Assembly (NCBI GenBank): GCA_964354135.1
Contig: CAYGZA010000049.1
Coordinates: forward strand, 1-27,405
Direction: 5' to 3'
DNA: 27,405 nt
Origin: CAYGZA01 sp964354135
GTDB taxonomy: Bacteria; Planctomycetota; Planctomycetia; Pirellulales; Thermoguttaceae
Under the pieces are notes generated by a model. The model was not told the DNA's origin, ran no database searches, and saw only the letters and a program-made list of their open reading frames with translations. Shown one piece after another: positions 1-7,444 of this stretch (within the stretch, counting starts at the first letter, position 1; each line of letters starts with the position of its first letter). Made by a program: the position numbers and the translations under genes.

Positions 1-2
1 AC

Positions 3-638
3 CCGGTCGAATACCAGCTCGAGCTGATCAACCAGGTCCAGGTCGACGAAGCGGCGTCGCTCACGTTCGCCAACGTGCTGCGCTCGGTCCTGCGGCAGGA
101 CCCCGACGTGATCATGGTCGGCGAGATCCGCGATGCCGAGGCTGCCCAGGTCGCGGTCCAGGCGGCGCTCACCGGCCACCTGGTGCTCACCACGATGCAC
201 ACCAACGACAGCGCCGGCGCGGTGACCCGGCTGATCGACATGGGGGTCGCCCCGTACAAGGTGGCCGCCGCGCTGGTCGGGGTGGCAGCCCAGCGGCTGG
301 TCCGCACCCTCTGCCCGCACTGCCGCGCCAACTACTATCCGCCCAGCGAGCTGCTGGAGGGGATCCGCTACCAGGGGGACATGCGGCGATCCTTCGCCCG
401 CGGCGAAGGCTGCCCCAAGTGCCACGACACCGGCTTCCAGGGCCGCACCGGCCTTTACGAAGTGCTCATGGCCGTGCCGGAGTTCCGCGAGATGATCGTC
501 CACGACTGTAGTCTGGACCAGATCCGGCAGTGGTACCGGGGCCAAGGCGGCCGCACGCTGTTTGAAGAAGGCGTCCGCCTGGCCGAGAAAGAGATGACCA
601 GTCTGGATGAAGTGATGAGAGTCGCGTTCTTTGAGTAG
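3..638 (+). CDS. Type II secretion / type IV pilus assembly ATPase, GspE/PilB family (5' end missing)
   Basis: Cytoplasmic hexameric ATPase that powers pseudopilus or pilus assembly. The window begins inside the gene; the frame is open from base 3 and only the C-terminal ~211 residues are present. The visible part starts after the Walker A region. It shows the Walker B segment DPDVIMVGEIRD (about 108-143), the LTGHLVLTTMHTNDS stretch typical of GspE/PilB (about 171-215), and a zinc-type tetracysteine arrangement, CPHC at 312-323 and CPKC at 411-422. That zinc motif separates GspE/PilB assembly ATPases from PilT retraction ATPases. It ends with a normal TAG. The neighbours GspF, PilM/N/O/P and secretin support the assignment. 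I cannot decide between GspE and PilB naming without the N-terminal domain. Confidence 0.95.
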   Translation, partial: PVEYQLELINQVQVDEAASLTFANVLRSVLRQDPDVIMVGEIRDAEAAQVAVQAALTGHLVLTTMHTNDSAGAVTRLIDMGVAPYKVAAALVGVAAQRLVRTLCPHCRANYYPPSELLEGIRYQGDMRRSFARGEGCPKCHDTGFQGRTGLYEVLMAVPEFREMIVHDCSLDQIRQWYRGQGGRTLFEEGVRLAEKEMTSLDEVMRVAFFE

Positions 639-667
639 CTAGGCGGTAGGAGACCGTTCCACAGAGG

Positions 668-775
668 GCTATCAGCGATCAGCAGTCAGCCGTCAGCCTT
701 GACGGGCCCGGACCCGATTGCTTGATGGGTGTCTGCCGGAAGCTGATAGCTGATAGCTGATAGCTGATAGCTGAG
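668..775. repeat. Inverted heptad array A (unit ATCAGCN ... AGCTGAT)
   Basis: Left arm: ATCAGCG, ATCAGCA, GTCAGCC, GTCAGCC, in 7-bp register from 671 to 698. Right arm: AGCTGAT four times plus AGCTGAG, 741-775. The right arm is the reverse complement of the left-arm unit, and GCTATCAGC at 668-676 pairs perfectly with GCTGATAGC in the right arm. The spacer is about 42 bp. The array begins about 30 bp after the GspE stop and ends about 65 bp before GspF, so it sits inside the operon. The transcript could fold as a long hairpin with several sliding registers. The function is unknown. Confidence 0.9.
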
Positions 776-839
776 GGCCAAGATTCAGGCGTCTCAGCCT
801 GATTGCACGGTCGCCCCGCTGGTGCGAAGAGACTGACAG

Positions 840-2066
840 ATGCAATTCGCCTACACCGCCAAAGCGAAAACCGGAGACAAGGCCGTGGGAGTCCTCGCGG
901 CCGAATCCCTCCCGCAGGCCCAGAGGCAACTGCGCCAGCAAGGGCTGTTCGTCGTCTCGATCGCCCCCGTCGCGAACCGGGCGGCGAAGTCCCTGGCCGG
1001 CTGGCTGCCGAAGAAGCGGTCGCGCATCTCGCACAAGGACATCCTCGCGTTCACGTCGCAGTTGGCCATCATGACCAAGGCGGGGATCGACATTGCCGGG
1101 GCGATCCTCTGCCTGGCACGCCAGTGCCCCAGCCCGCACTTCAAGACGACCCTCGAAGGCGTCTACCAGGAGGTCGTCGGCGGCAAGGCGTTTTCCGCCG
1201 CCCTGAACAACTACGTCGAGGCCTTCGGCAACGCCTACGTGGCGAGCGTTGCCGCGGGCGAGGCCTCCGGCCGGCTCCCCGAGGTCCTCAACCGCCTGGC
1301 GTCGATCCAGCGCGGGCAGTTGCGGCTGCGGAGCACGCGGCGGGCCCTGCTGGCGTACCCGATCGTGCTCACCGTGGTCTCCAGCCTGGTGGTCCTCGGG
1401 CTGATGTTTTTCGTGTTGCCGCAGTTCGCTGGCGTTTTTGAGCAGTTCGACGTGCCGCTCCCGTGGCTTACGCAGCTCCTCCTGGTCGTCTCGACCGAGC
1501 TGCGCGGGCGATGGTGGCTGTGGGTGGGCTTGGTGGCGGCGGGCATTGCCGGATGGAGCGCTTTCCGCTCCCATCCAACGGGCCGGCGCGCGCTGGACCG
1601 CCTGGTCCTCAACCTCATTTGGATCCGCGACGTGGCCCGGGCGCTCATTACCGGCCAGACCTTCCGCCTCTTGGGCATCATGATCGAGAGCGGCGTGCCG
1701 CTGGTCGAGGGGCTCCGGCTGACCCGGTCGTCGATCCGCAACACCCTGTTCCGCGAGCTGTTCGAGAACCTGGAGCGCGACGTGCTCAACGGCCGGGGGC
1801 TTTCCGACGCCTTGGCCGCCGCGGCGTTTCTGCCCAGCGGCGCCGCGGAAATGGTCGCCACCGCCGAGCGGACCGGCACCCTGGGCACGGTCGCCCAGGT
1901 GATTGGCGAATACTACGAGGACGAAGGGGAGACCCGGCTCCGCGAGCTGACGACCCTGATCGAGCCGATGATCATCGTCTTCATGGGGCTGGTCGTGGCG
2001 TGCATCGTGCTGGCCGTAATGCTCCCGATGTTCGACTTCGCCACGCTGGCACAGCGTTCCGGTTAG
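840..2066 (+). CDS. Type II secretion / type IV pilus inner-membrane platform protein (GspF/PilC family)
   Basis: Polytopic inner-membrane platform that couples the GspE-type ATPase to pseudopilin assembly. It is 408 aa, the usual length for the family. It has two T2SF repeats. The first follows a cytoplasmic N-terminus beginning MQFAYTAKAKTGD, and a hydrophobic segment near residues 170-205 carries VVLGLMFFVLPQF. The second repeat ends in IEPMIIVFMGLVVACIVLAV followed by MLPMFDF, the classic GspF C-terminal signature. It lies downstream of the ATPase gene and upstream of PilM/N/O genes. The 201-bp gap from GspE is filled mostly by heptad array A. The Shine-Dalgarno sequence before the ATG is weak. 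Confidence 0.95.
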   Translation: MQFAYTAKAKTGDKAVGVLAAESLPQAQRQLRQQGLFVVSIAPVANRAAKSLAGWLPKKRSRISHKDILAFTSQLAIMTKAGIDIAGAILCLARQCPSPHFKTTLEGVYQEVVGGKAFSAALNNYVEAFGNAYVASVAAGEASGRLPEVLNRLASIQRGQLRLRSTRRALLAYPIVLTVVSSLVVLGLMFFVLPQFAGVFEQFDVPLPWLTQLLLVVSTELRGRWWLWVGLVAAGIAGWSAFRSHPTGRRALDRLVLNLIWIRDVARALITGQTFRLLGIMIESGVPLVEGLRLTRSSIRNTLFRELFENLERDVLNGRGLSDALAAAAFLPSGAAEMVATAERTGTLGTVAQVIGEYYEDEGETRLRELTTLIEPMIIVFMGLVVACIVLAVMLPMFDFATLAQRSG

Positions 2067-2073
2067 GAAAGGG

Positions 2074-2122
2074 GCGAGGCATGAGGGACGAGAGGCGAGA
2101 GGCCAAAGATGAGAAGCGAGGG
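2074..2122. repeat. Single-armed heptad array D (GCGAGGN/ATGAGGG type)
   Basis: Seven consecutive 7-bp units: GCGAGGC, ATGAGGG, ACGAGAG, GCGAGAG, GCCAAAG, ATGAGAA, GCGAGGG. They start 7 bp after the GspF stop codon. No reverse-complementary arm is visible before the next start at 2154, unlike the three inverted arrays. The purine-rich unit resembles the GATGAAG units of the left arm of array C (11802-11836). It may be a half-element or a decayed full element. Confidence 0.7.
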
Positions 2123-2153
2123 AATTAGAACCAACCGTCAGAGGGAAAGTGCT

Positions 2154-2567
2154 ATGACGATTCGAAATCACCGTGTTCCCGGTAGTAAGTCGGCGTGGGC
2201 CGCAGGCTGCGGCCTCGTAGCCTTGCTGATGCTGCTGGTTTCGGCCTGGCCGCGCGGGACGCCGACGGCCTCGGGCGACGTCCGCGAAGAGCCCCGCCGC
2301 GAAACCTTCCTGAGCGGCGGCGCCCGCTCGGAAATCATCTTGCGCGAGATGAACGAGGTTCTCAAGCGGATCGATGCCCGGCTCGAGCGATTCGAGCGTG
2401 CCCTGCAAGAGACCCAGCAACAGCAGCCTGCCGATCGTCAGCCGGCAGACGGAAACGGCGACCGCCCGTCTGCGGACGGAAATGGCGAGCGTCAGCCGGC
2501 GCTGGAGCAGGACGCGCCCCGGCCGCCCGCGCCCCGCGTCGAGGCTGCCGACGATCGAAACCAGTAG
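2154..2567 (+). CDS. Small membrane-anchored coiled-coil protein in the secretion operon
   Basis: A 137-aa protein of unknown function. The ATG at 2154 is chosen because GAGGG lies about 9 bases upstream and because the earlier in-frame ATG (2109) falls inside heptad array D. The N-terminus has a single hydrophobic helix (residues ~14-33, AAGCGLVALLMLLVSAWP), then an Arg/Glu-rich amphipathic stretch (~50-85, with SEIILREMNEVLKRIDARLE) likely to form a coiled coil. It ends in a low-complexity tail with DGNGDRPSADGNGER-like repeats. It occupies the slot between GspF and PilM, where minor structural components are often encoded. There is no pseudopilin cleavage motif, so I do not call it a pilin. 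It may be an accessory component of the apparatus. Confidence 0.75.
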   Translation: MTIRNHRVPGSKSAWAAGCGLVALLMLLVSAWPRGTPTASGDVREEPRRETFLSGGARSEIILREMNEVLKRIDARLERFERALQETQQQQPADRQPADGNGDRPSADGNGERQPALEQDAPRPPAPRVEAADDRNQ

Positions 2568-2568
2568 G

Positions 2569-2620
2569 GTGCGTGCTTGCACGCACGGAGAACCAATAGG
2601 CTGCGTGCTCGCACGCACGG
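2569..2620. repeat. Tandem pair of palindromes GTGCGTGC-TT-GCACGCAC
   Basis: Two near-identical ~32-bp units start right after the stop at 2567. Copy 1 has GTGCGTGC at 2569-2576, TT, and GCACGCAC at 2579-2586, a perfect 8-bp palindromic arm. Copy 2 has TGCGTGC at 2602-2608, TC, and GCACGCA at 2611-2617. Both are followed by GGA and an A-rich spacer. Each could form a hairpin or bind a dimeric protein. No T-run follows, so they are not classical terminators. Confidence 0.75.
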
Positions 2621-2662
2621 ACACAAACTCCAGCAACAGCGAAGCCACCGGAGTCCCGAAAC

Positions 2663-3733
2663 GTGCTTTCCAGTCGTCAGAAAGGTTGGATCGGAGTCGA
2701 CCTCGGCACTAGCGCCGTGAAACTGGCGCAGGTCGAGCGGGTCGGTCCCCGTTGGCGGCTTGCCCATGCGCGGGTAATTCGCCGCGACACTGCGGATTCG
2801 GCAGAACAGTCGGTCGACAATGCCCTGGAGTGGTGGGATGAGGTTTGCCGCCGCGAGAGCTTGCGCGAGGGGTTCGTCGGCCGCCGCGCCGCCTGCACCC
2901 TGCCCACGTGGAAGGTCGACCTGCGGGCGATGAACGTGCCCGAAGGCTCCCAGGCGGAGCAGCGGGCCATGATCGCCAACGAGCTGGATTCCCTGTCGGC
3001 CGAGGGCGTCGGCCGGCGGGTGTTCGACTTCTGGGATACTCGGCCGCCCGGCGAGTCGAACCTGGAGACCGTCAACGTGATCTCGGTCGCCGAGGACGAA
3101 GTCACGGCGGTGGCTGCCGGCCTCGCCCGGGGCGGACTCCGCCTGCGGGTGATCGACGGCTTGCCGCTGGCCTTGGCCCGCGCGGTCGAGATGGTGGGCG
3201 GGGCGGACGGCGCGAAACCGGTGGCGGTGGTGGACTGGGGCTCGTCCAGCGCGACGTTCAGCGTGATCTGTAGCGGCCGGCCGGTCTTCACGCGGCACCT
3301 GCGCGACTGCGGTTTTGCGGCCATGCCCGCCGCGGTGAGCGAATCCTTGGGATTGTCGATCGAGGATGCCCAACAGTTGCTCGCAACGCACGGCGTCCCC
3401 GACCCCGCCAACCGGAGCGACCCGCTCCGCGACGTGCAGGAAGTCCTTGCCGACGTTACCAGCGGGTCGGTGAACGCGCTGGTCACGCAACTGGACAAGA
3501 CGCTGGCTTATCCGGAGCTGCACCGCTCGGGCCTGGTGCCTCAGCGGCTTTGGCTCATGGGAGGCGGGGCGACGGTCAGGAACGTGGCCGCTATGGTTTC
3601 TGCGAGAATCAGGTTGCCCGTGGAAACGTGGCGCCTCAGCGATCACGGGCCGGAAGCCCGGTCCCCCGCGGCGCCGCCGGAGGAGCTGCTGGGGCCGGCG
3701 ATGGCACTTTCCGCACTGGCATTTGCAGCATGA
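2663..3733 (+). CDS. PilM-like actin-fold ATPase of the pilus/secretion inner-membrane complex
   Basis: PilM is a cytoplasmic actin-like protein that binds the PilN N-terminus and links the motor to the PilN/O platform; GspL combines both roles in type II secretion. The protein is 356 aa, the typical PilM length. It opens with IGVDLGTSAVKLAQVE, the phosphate-1 loop signature. A central VAVVDWGSSSATFSVI (about residues 189-204) matches the second phosphate loop, and LWLMGGGATVRN near residue 300 matches the adenosine loop. The GTG start at 2663 has GGAG about 9 bases upstream. The stop overlaps the ATG of the PilN-like gene (ATGA at 3730-3733), which suggests translational coupling. Confidence 0.9.
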   Translation: MLSSRQKGWIGVDLGTSAVKLAQVERVGPRWRLAHARVIRRDTADSAEQSVDNALEWWDEVCRRESLREGFVGRRAACTLPTWKVDLRAMNVPEGSQAEQRAMIANELDSLSAEGVGRRVFDFWDTRPPGESNLETVNVISVAEDEVTAVAAGLARGGLRLRVIDGLPLALARAVEMVGGADGAKPVAVVDWGSSSATFSVICSGRPVFTRHLRDCGFAAMPAAVSESLGLSIEDAQQLLATHGVPDPANRSDPLRDVQEVLADVTSGSVNALVTQLDKTLAYPELHRSGLVPQRLWLMGGGATVRNVAAMVSARIRLPVETWRLSDHGPEARSPAAPPEELLGPAMALSALAFAA

Positions 3734-4323
3734 GAAGCTCTCTGAACCTATTGCCGTGGAACTGTCGCCGGGCGCAGCTCATCCGGCTGCGGCTGGTCCA
3801 GTGGTCGCTGCCGTGGCTCTTCGCGGCCGCGGTGCTGGCGGGCGTGGGGGCGGTCAAATGGCACCATTGGGAAACGAGTCTTCACGAACGGGAGCGGTTG
3901 GAAGAAGAGTACGCGCCCACGGAGAGACTCCGCGCGGAGATCAAGACCCTCGCCAAGCAACTCGAGGAATTCGAGCTGCGTGAGGCGGCCCTGGCGCAGT
4001 TGGGCAACCCGCGGCCGGCACTGACGCTCCTGGGGTTGGTGAGCCGCAGCGCCCGGGATTGCGAGGGCCGGCTGCGCGTCGAGCAGCTCTCCGTGAACCC
4101 GCGGTCGGGGGGGAGTGCGTCGAAGGCCGGCGGCGACGGTTCTCCGGCCGGGTTGGCCTCGGCCACGATCAAGGGGATCGCCCTGGACAATCTGGCGGTG
4201 GCCCGCTTCGTCGCGGCCCTCCGCCAAACCAAGGCCTTCGACCACGTCGACCTGAAGGCCGCGTTGGAGCAGACCGCCGATGGCCGGCGGGCCTGTTCCT
4301 ACCAGGTGGAATGTGCCTACTGA
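3730..4323 (+). CDS. PilN-like fimbrial assembly protein
   Basis: A bitopic inner-membrane protein whose short cytoplasmic N-terminus binds PilM and whose periplasmic domain pairs with PilO. It is 197 aa. The N-terminus contains SLNLLPWNCRR, which matches the conserved INLLPWR motif of PilN that docks into PilM. A transmembrane helix follows at about residues 24-42 (QWSLPWLFAAAVLAGVGA). Next comes a coiled coil (~50-80) and a ferredoxin-like periplasmic domain with IKGIALDNLAVARFVAALRQ. The ATG at 3730 was chosen because it overlaps the PilM stop and leads directly into this motif; the reading frame is open further upstream without coding similarity. Confidence 0.88.
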   Translation: MRSSLNLLPWNCRRAQLIRLRLVQWSLPWLFAAAVLAGVGAVKWHHWETSLHERERLEEEYAPTERLRAEIKTLAKQLEEFELREAALAQLGNPRPALTLLGLVSRSARDCEGRLRVEQLSVNPRSGGSASKAGGDGSPAGLASATIKGIALDNLAVARFVAALRQTKAFDHVDLKAALEQTADGRRACSYQVECAY

Positions 4324-4335
4324 GCGATTGCCGCC

Positions 4336-4962
4336 ATGTTCGAGCATGACGTGAACCGAAAACTGAAGCTCCTCGGCTGGGGCCTGCACGGGCTGGGGCT
4401 GGCGATCGTCTTGGCCACGGCGGGGATCGGCTACGCCCTGGTCCTTCGGCCTTTGGGCGCGGGCATCGAAGAGTGCGACACCCGAAACGACCAGCTCCAG
4501 CGGGTCCTGGCAAGCGCGGAGAAGATCCGCGCCGAGCACCGGCGTCTGGGCCAGGCATTGGCGGCCGTGAAGGAACGGACCGCCGCCCTGGAGCAAAAGG
4601 TCCCCGAGGAGCCGCTGGAGGCCGAGTTCCTTTCCCAGGTGGCCCAAGCGGCCGCCAAGGCGGGCCTGCAGATCCGCGACTACCGGCCGGGCGTTGTCGC
4701 CACTCGCCCGACCCACTCGCAGATGGAAATCCAGTTGTCGTGCCAGGGGACGTATCGCAGTCTGTGCGAGTTCCTCGACCGGCTGGCGGCGCTGCCGCGG
4801 CTGACCCGGGTGGAGAAGCTGGAGATCACGGCCGCGGGGCCTGAAAGCCACCCGACGACGCTCTCGCTGATCGTCTACTTCCGCCTCAGAAAGGCCCCGC
4901 CGCCACAACAAACCGGCACGTCAACGCCGGACGCCCGACAGGGAGGAGAGAAGCATGCCTGA
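4336..4962 (+). CDS. PilO-like inner-membrane protein (GspM/PilO fold)
   Basis: Bitopic inner-membrane partner of PilN in the alignment subcomplex. It is 208 aa. A short cytoplasmic start is followed by one transmembrane helix (about residues 16-37, GLHGLGLAIVLATAGIGYAL), a coiled coil (~48-85), and a ferredoxin-like fold. The fold contains YRSLCEFLDRLAALPRLTRV, the characteristic PilO pattern, and ends with a beta strand LSLIVYFRLRK. It lies 12 bp after the PilN-like gene and overlaps the next gene by 8 bp. The assignment rests on the pattern and on the M-N-O-P gene order; sequence conservation in this family is low. Confidence 0.87.
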   Translation: MFEHDVNRKLKLLGWGLHGLGLAIVLATAGIGYALVLRPLGAGIEECDTRNDQLQRVLASAEKIRAEHRRLGQALAAVKERTAALEQKVPEEPLEAEFLSQVAQAAAKAGLQIRDYRPGVVATRPTHSQMEIQLSCQGTYRSLCEFLDRLAALPRLTRVEKLEITAAGPESHPTTLSLIVYFRLRKAPPPQQTGTSTPDARQGGEKHA

Positions 4963-5566
4963 GCCGTCCGCCCGGCGAAAACCGGTGGCCACGCTGCGGC
5001 AGCTCGTGCTGATCGCCGTGTTGGGCGTGATCCTGGCCGTCGTGTTGATCGTGCAGTTTGGCGGGGCTTCCCACGACTCGGAGGCCCCCAAGTCCGGCGG
5101 GCGGACCCCGGCTGCCGCCGCGAAGGCCGCGTCCGGAGTCCCGGGCGGCTCGTCCGCGCAGGCGTCTTCCGCAGCGGCGGTGAAGGAGCCGGCGGCCGCA
5201 AGCGAGCCCGCGAAAGTCACCCCTTGGCCCGAATTGAGCGGACAGTCGGCGGCGCAGCACGATCCTTTCGCCATGCCGGAGCCTTTCAGCCGCCAACTGG
5301 CACTACAGGAGGGGGAGGGATCGCGGAGCGGCAAGCGGGCTGCCCCGCGGCAGAACACCGCGGGCGAGCAGGCCCTGGCCGCGCTGCGGACCAAGGGAAT
5401 CACCACCGTGCTCCGCGACGATCGCGGGGCAGTAGCGATTATCGACAACAAGGCCGTGCGGGTCGGCGACATGCTCCACGGCTACCGCGTCCTAGCGATC
5501 GAAAGCGACGGCGTCCTGGTGGCGCCGGCGGATTCCTCAGAAGGAAAAGAGGACCAAAAGCGATGA
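4955..5566 (+). CDS. PilP/GspC-like periplasmic connector protein
   Basis: Likely connects the inner-membrane PilN/O complex to the secretin. It is 203 aa. The N-terminal transmembrane helix covers about residues 15-37 (LRQLVLIAVLGVILAVVLIV). A long Ala/Ser/Pro-rich linker follows, then DPFAMPEPF, the DPF motif that precedes the homology-region domain in GspC and PilP. The C-terminal compact domain includes GITTVLRDDRGAVAIIDN and VGDMLHGYRVLAIESDGVLV. A transmembrane anchor rather than a lipobox makes it more GspC-like than canonical PilP, which is a lipoprotein. It overlaps the PilO-like gene by 8 bp, and its stop overlaps the secretin ATG (ATGA, 5563-5566). Confidence 0.82.
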   Translation: MPEPSARRKPVATLRQLVLIAVLGVILAVVLIVQFGGASHDSEAPKSGGRTPAAAAKAASGVPGGSSAQASSAAAVKEPAAASEPAKVTPWPELSGQSAAQHDPFAMPEPFSRQLALQEGEGSRSGKRAAPRQNTAGEQALAALRTKGITTVLRDDRGAVAIIDNKAVRVGDMLHGYRVLAIESDGVLVAPADSSEGKEDQKR

Positions 5567-7419
5567 ATGCCAGGAAGGCGCCCCATCGGTTCTCCCCGAG
5601 GGTTTTCGGGATGACTCTGGTGTTCTTAGCGGCGGCCGCCCAGGCGGGCCTGGGGCAACAGGTGTCCTCGGGCGCCGGCCAGGGCCAGACCGCGCAACGC
5701 CCTCCGGCCATCGGCCAGACCGGTCAGCCGGCACAGGCCGTTGCGCCAGGCCCCGGCGGTGCCCAGTCCCCGAGCCGCAGCCCGGTGGGGACGCTGATGA
5801 ACCGCCTGAAGTCCGAAAGCCCGTTTCCCAAGAACGCCCCCGTAAAGATCCCAATGGCCGGCACGGGGAGTCCGGATCGCGTGTCGATCACGCGGTCGAA
5901 CGGCCGGATTTCCATGGTGGTCCGCAACGCCCCCTTGAACCAGGTGCTCATGCACCTCGCCCAGCACCAGGGCGTGAGCATCGTCTGCGCGGACAGCGTG
6001 ACCACGCCGGTCTCGGTGACCCTCGACAAGGTCTCCTTCGAGGATGCCTTGACCGCGATCGTCTCCATCGCCGGCTCTGCCTGGGTCCGCTCCAACGGGA
6101 TCATCCACGTGACCAGCGTCACCACGGCGGGGAAACTGTCCGCGGAAGTCCAGGGGCGGCAGATCCGGGTCTTCCGGCTCGACTTCGCCTCGGCGACCGA
6201 CGTGGAAACGGCCGTCAAGGGGATGCTCTCGCCGGTGGGCAAATCGTTCACCAGCGTGAGCAAACCGACCGATAACCGCAAGACCGAGGAGGTCGTCGTC
6301 GTCGAGGACCTGCCGGGATACCTGCGAATCATCGAGCAGTACGTCGAGAAGGTGGACCAGCCGCCGCGCCAGGTGCTCATCGAGGCCCACGTGCTGGCCG
6401 TCACCTTGCAGCGCGACAAGAACTGCGGGGTCAACTTCAAGGTCCTCATCGAGCAGTTGGGCAAGGCGGGCGGGTTCCAGTTGCACGGCTTCGCCAACCC
6501 GCTGGCGGCCCAGGCCTTCTTCTTCAGCGTCGATCGAGGCGACCTGGACTTGCTCGTCGAGGCCCTCGCCACCCAGAGCGACGCCAAGACGCTCGCCTCG
6601 CCCAAAGTGCTCGTCCTCAACGGCCAGGAGGCGAAGATCCAGGTCGGCCAGCAGCTCGGCTTCCGCGTCACCACGACCACCGAAACGAGCACCCTGGAGA
6701 ACGTCAATTTCCTCGAAGTGGGCGTGGTGCTCAAGGTGACCCCCCGGGTGTGCCGCAACGGCGAGGTGCTCATGCAGGTGAAGCCCGAGGTCTCCAAAGG
6801 GCGCGTCAGTCCGCTCACCGGGCTTCCCGAATCGGACACGACCCAAGTGGAAACCAACGTGATGCTCCCGGACGGCCGCGGCATGGTCATCGGCGGTTTG
6901 ATCCAGGACAAGGACACGGACAGCCAGCAGAAGATCCCGATTCTCGGCGACATCTGGCTGATCGGCAAGCTCTTCCAACGGCACGAGATCAAGAAGGAGC
7001 GCCAGGAGATCATCATCACGCTCGTGCCGCGGATCGTGCCGGCGCCTTTGGCCTGCGACGACCGGCACTCGATCGAGGTTCTGCACACGCAGACGCCCCT
7101 GTTCGAGGGTCCGTTGGATCGCGCGGAGCGGCCTTGGGAGCCGAAGCTGCCGGATGCGATCGAGAATCCCGGCCACCTCCGCGACCTGCCGGCCGTGCAG
7201 AAGCGTATCCGCGACCGCTGCGGCTTTGAGCCCGCGGGGCCGGCTTATGCCGAGCCCTACTATGCCGGGGAGCGGCAACTGTGTCCGCCGCACCTGCGGG
7301 CTACCGACGACGAGCTTCCAGTCCGGCGAAACGGCCCGGCGCGATACCCCGACAGGGAGGTCGAGGCGGAGCCGGGCGAGATGGCGCCCCTTCCGCCGCC
7401 CCGCGGCGAGGAACGCTAA
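5563..7419 (+). CDS. Secretin of the type II secretion / type IV pilus family (GspD/PilQ-like)
   Basis: Outer-membrane gated channel for pilus or substrate exit. It is 618 aa from the ATG at 5563, chosen for its ATGA overlap with the upstream stop and the following signal peptide (FGMTLVFLAAAAQAGLGQ). An STN/N0-type domain lies around residues 115-190 (NAPLNQVLMHLAQHQGVSIV). An N1-like domain lies around 203-275, and the secretin core spans about 275-493. The core contains VGVVLKVTPRV, LPDGRGMVIGGLIQDKD and IPILGDIWLIGKLF, the hallmark secretin segments. Unusually, about 125 residues follow the core: an acidic and Pro-rich tail with DLPAVQKRIRDRCGF and several Cys. This tail is not part of the standard secretin fold. 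Confidence 0.94.
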   Translation: MNARKAPHRFSPRVFGMTLVFLAAAAQAGLGQQVSSGAGQGQTAQRPPAIGQTGQPAQAVAPGPGGAQSPSRSPVGTLMNRLKSESPFPKNAPVKIPMAGTGSPDRVSITRSNGRISMVVRNAPLNQVLMHLAQHQGVSIVCADSVTTPVSVTLDKVSFEDALTAIVSIAGSAWVRSNGIIHVTSVTTAGKLSAEVQGRQIRVFRLDFASATDVETAVKGMLSPVGKSFTSVSKPTDNRKTEEVVVVEDLPGYLRIIEQYVEKVDQPPRQVLIEAHVLAVTLQRDKNCGVNFKVLIEQLGKAGGFQLHGFANPLAAQAFFFSVDRGDLDLLVEALATQSDAKTLASPKVLVLNGQEAKIQVGQQLGFRVTTTTETSTLENVNFLEVGVVLKVTPRVCRNGEVLMQVKPEVSKGRVSPLTGLPESDTTQVETNVMLPDGRGMVIGGLIQDKDTDSQQKIPILGDIWLIGKLFQRHEIKKERQEIIITLVPRIVPAPLACDDRHSIEVLHTQTPLFEGPLDRAERPWEPKLPDAIENPGHLRDLPAVQKRIRDRCGFEPAGPAYAEPYYAGERQLCPPHLRATDDELPVRRNGPARYPDREVEAEPGEMAPLPPPRGEER

Positions 7420-7444
7420 GCGAGCAAGACGAGAGGCATCCAGC

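Noticed and set aside
693..2648. Long antisense ORF (651 codons) opposite GspF and the small coiled-coil gene
   Set aside because: It is the shadow of GC-rich coding DNA: its reading crosses heptad arrays A and D and gives Arg/Gln/His/Asp-rich sequence with no domain, while the + strand shows clear GspF motifs.
5224..5562. In-frame extension of the secretin upstream of 5563
   Set aside because: It overlaps the PilP/GspC-like gene out of frame. A signal peptide begins at 5563 and its ATG overlaps the previous stop.
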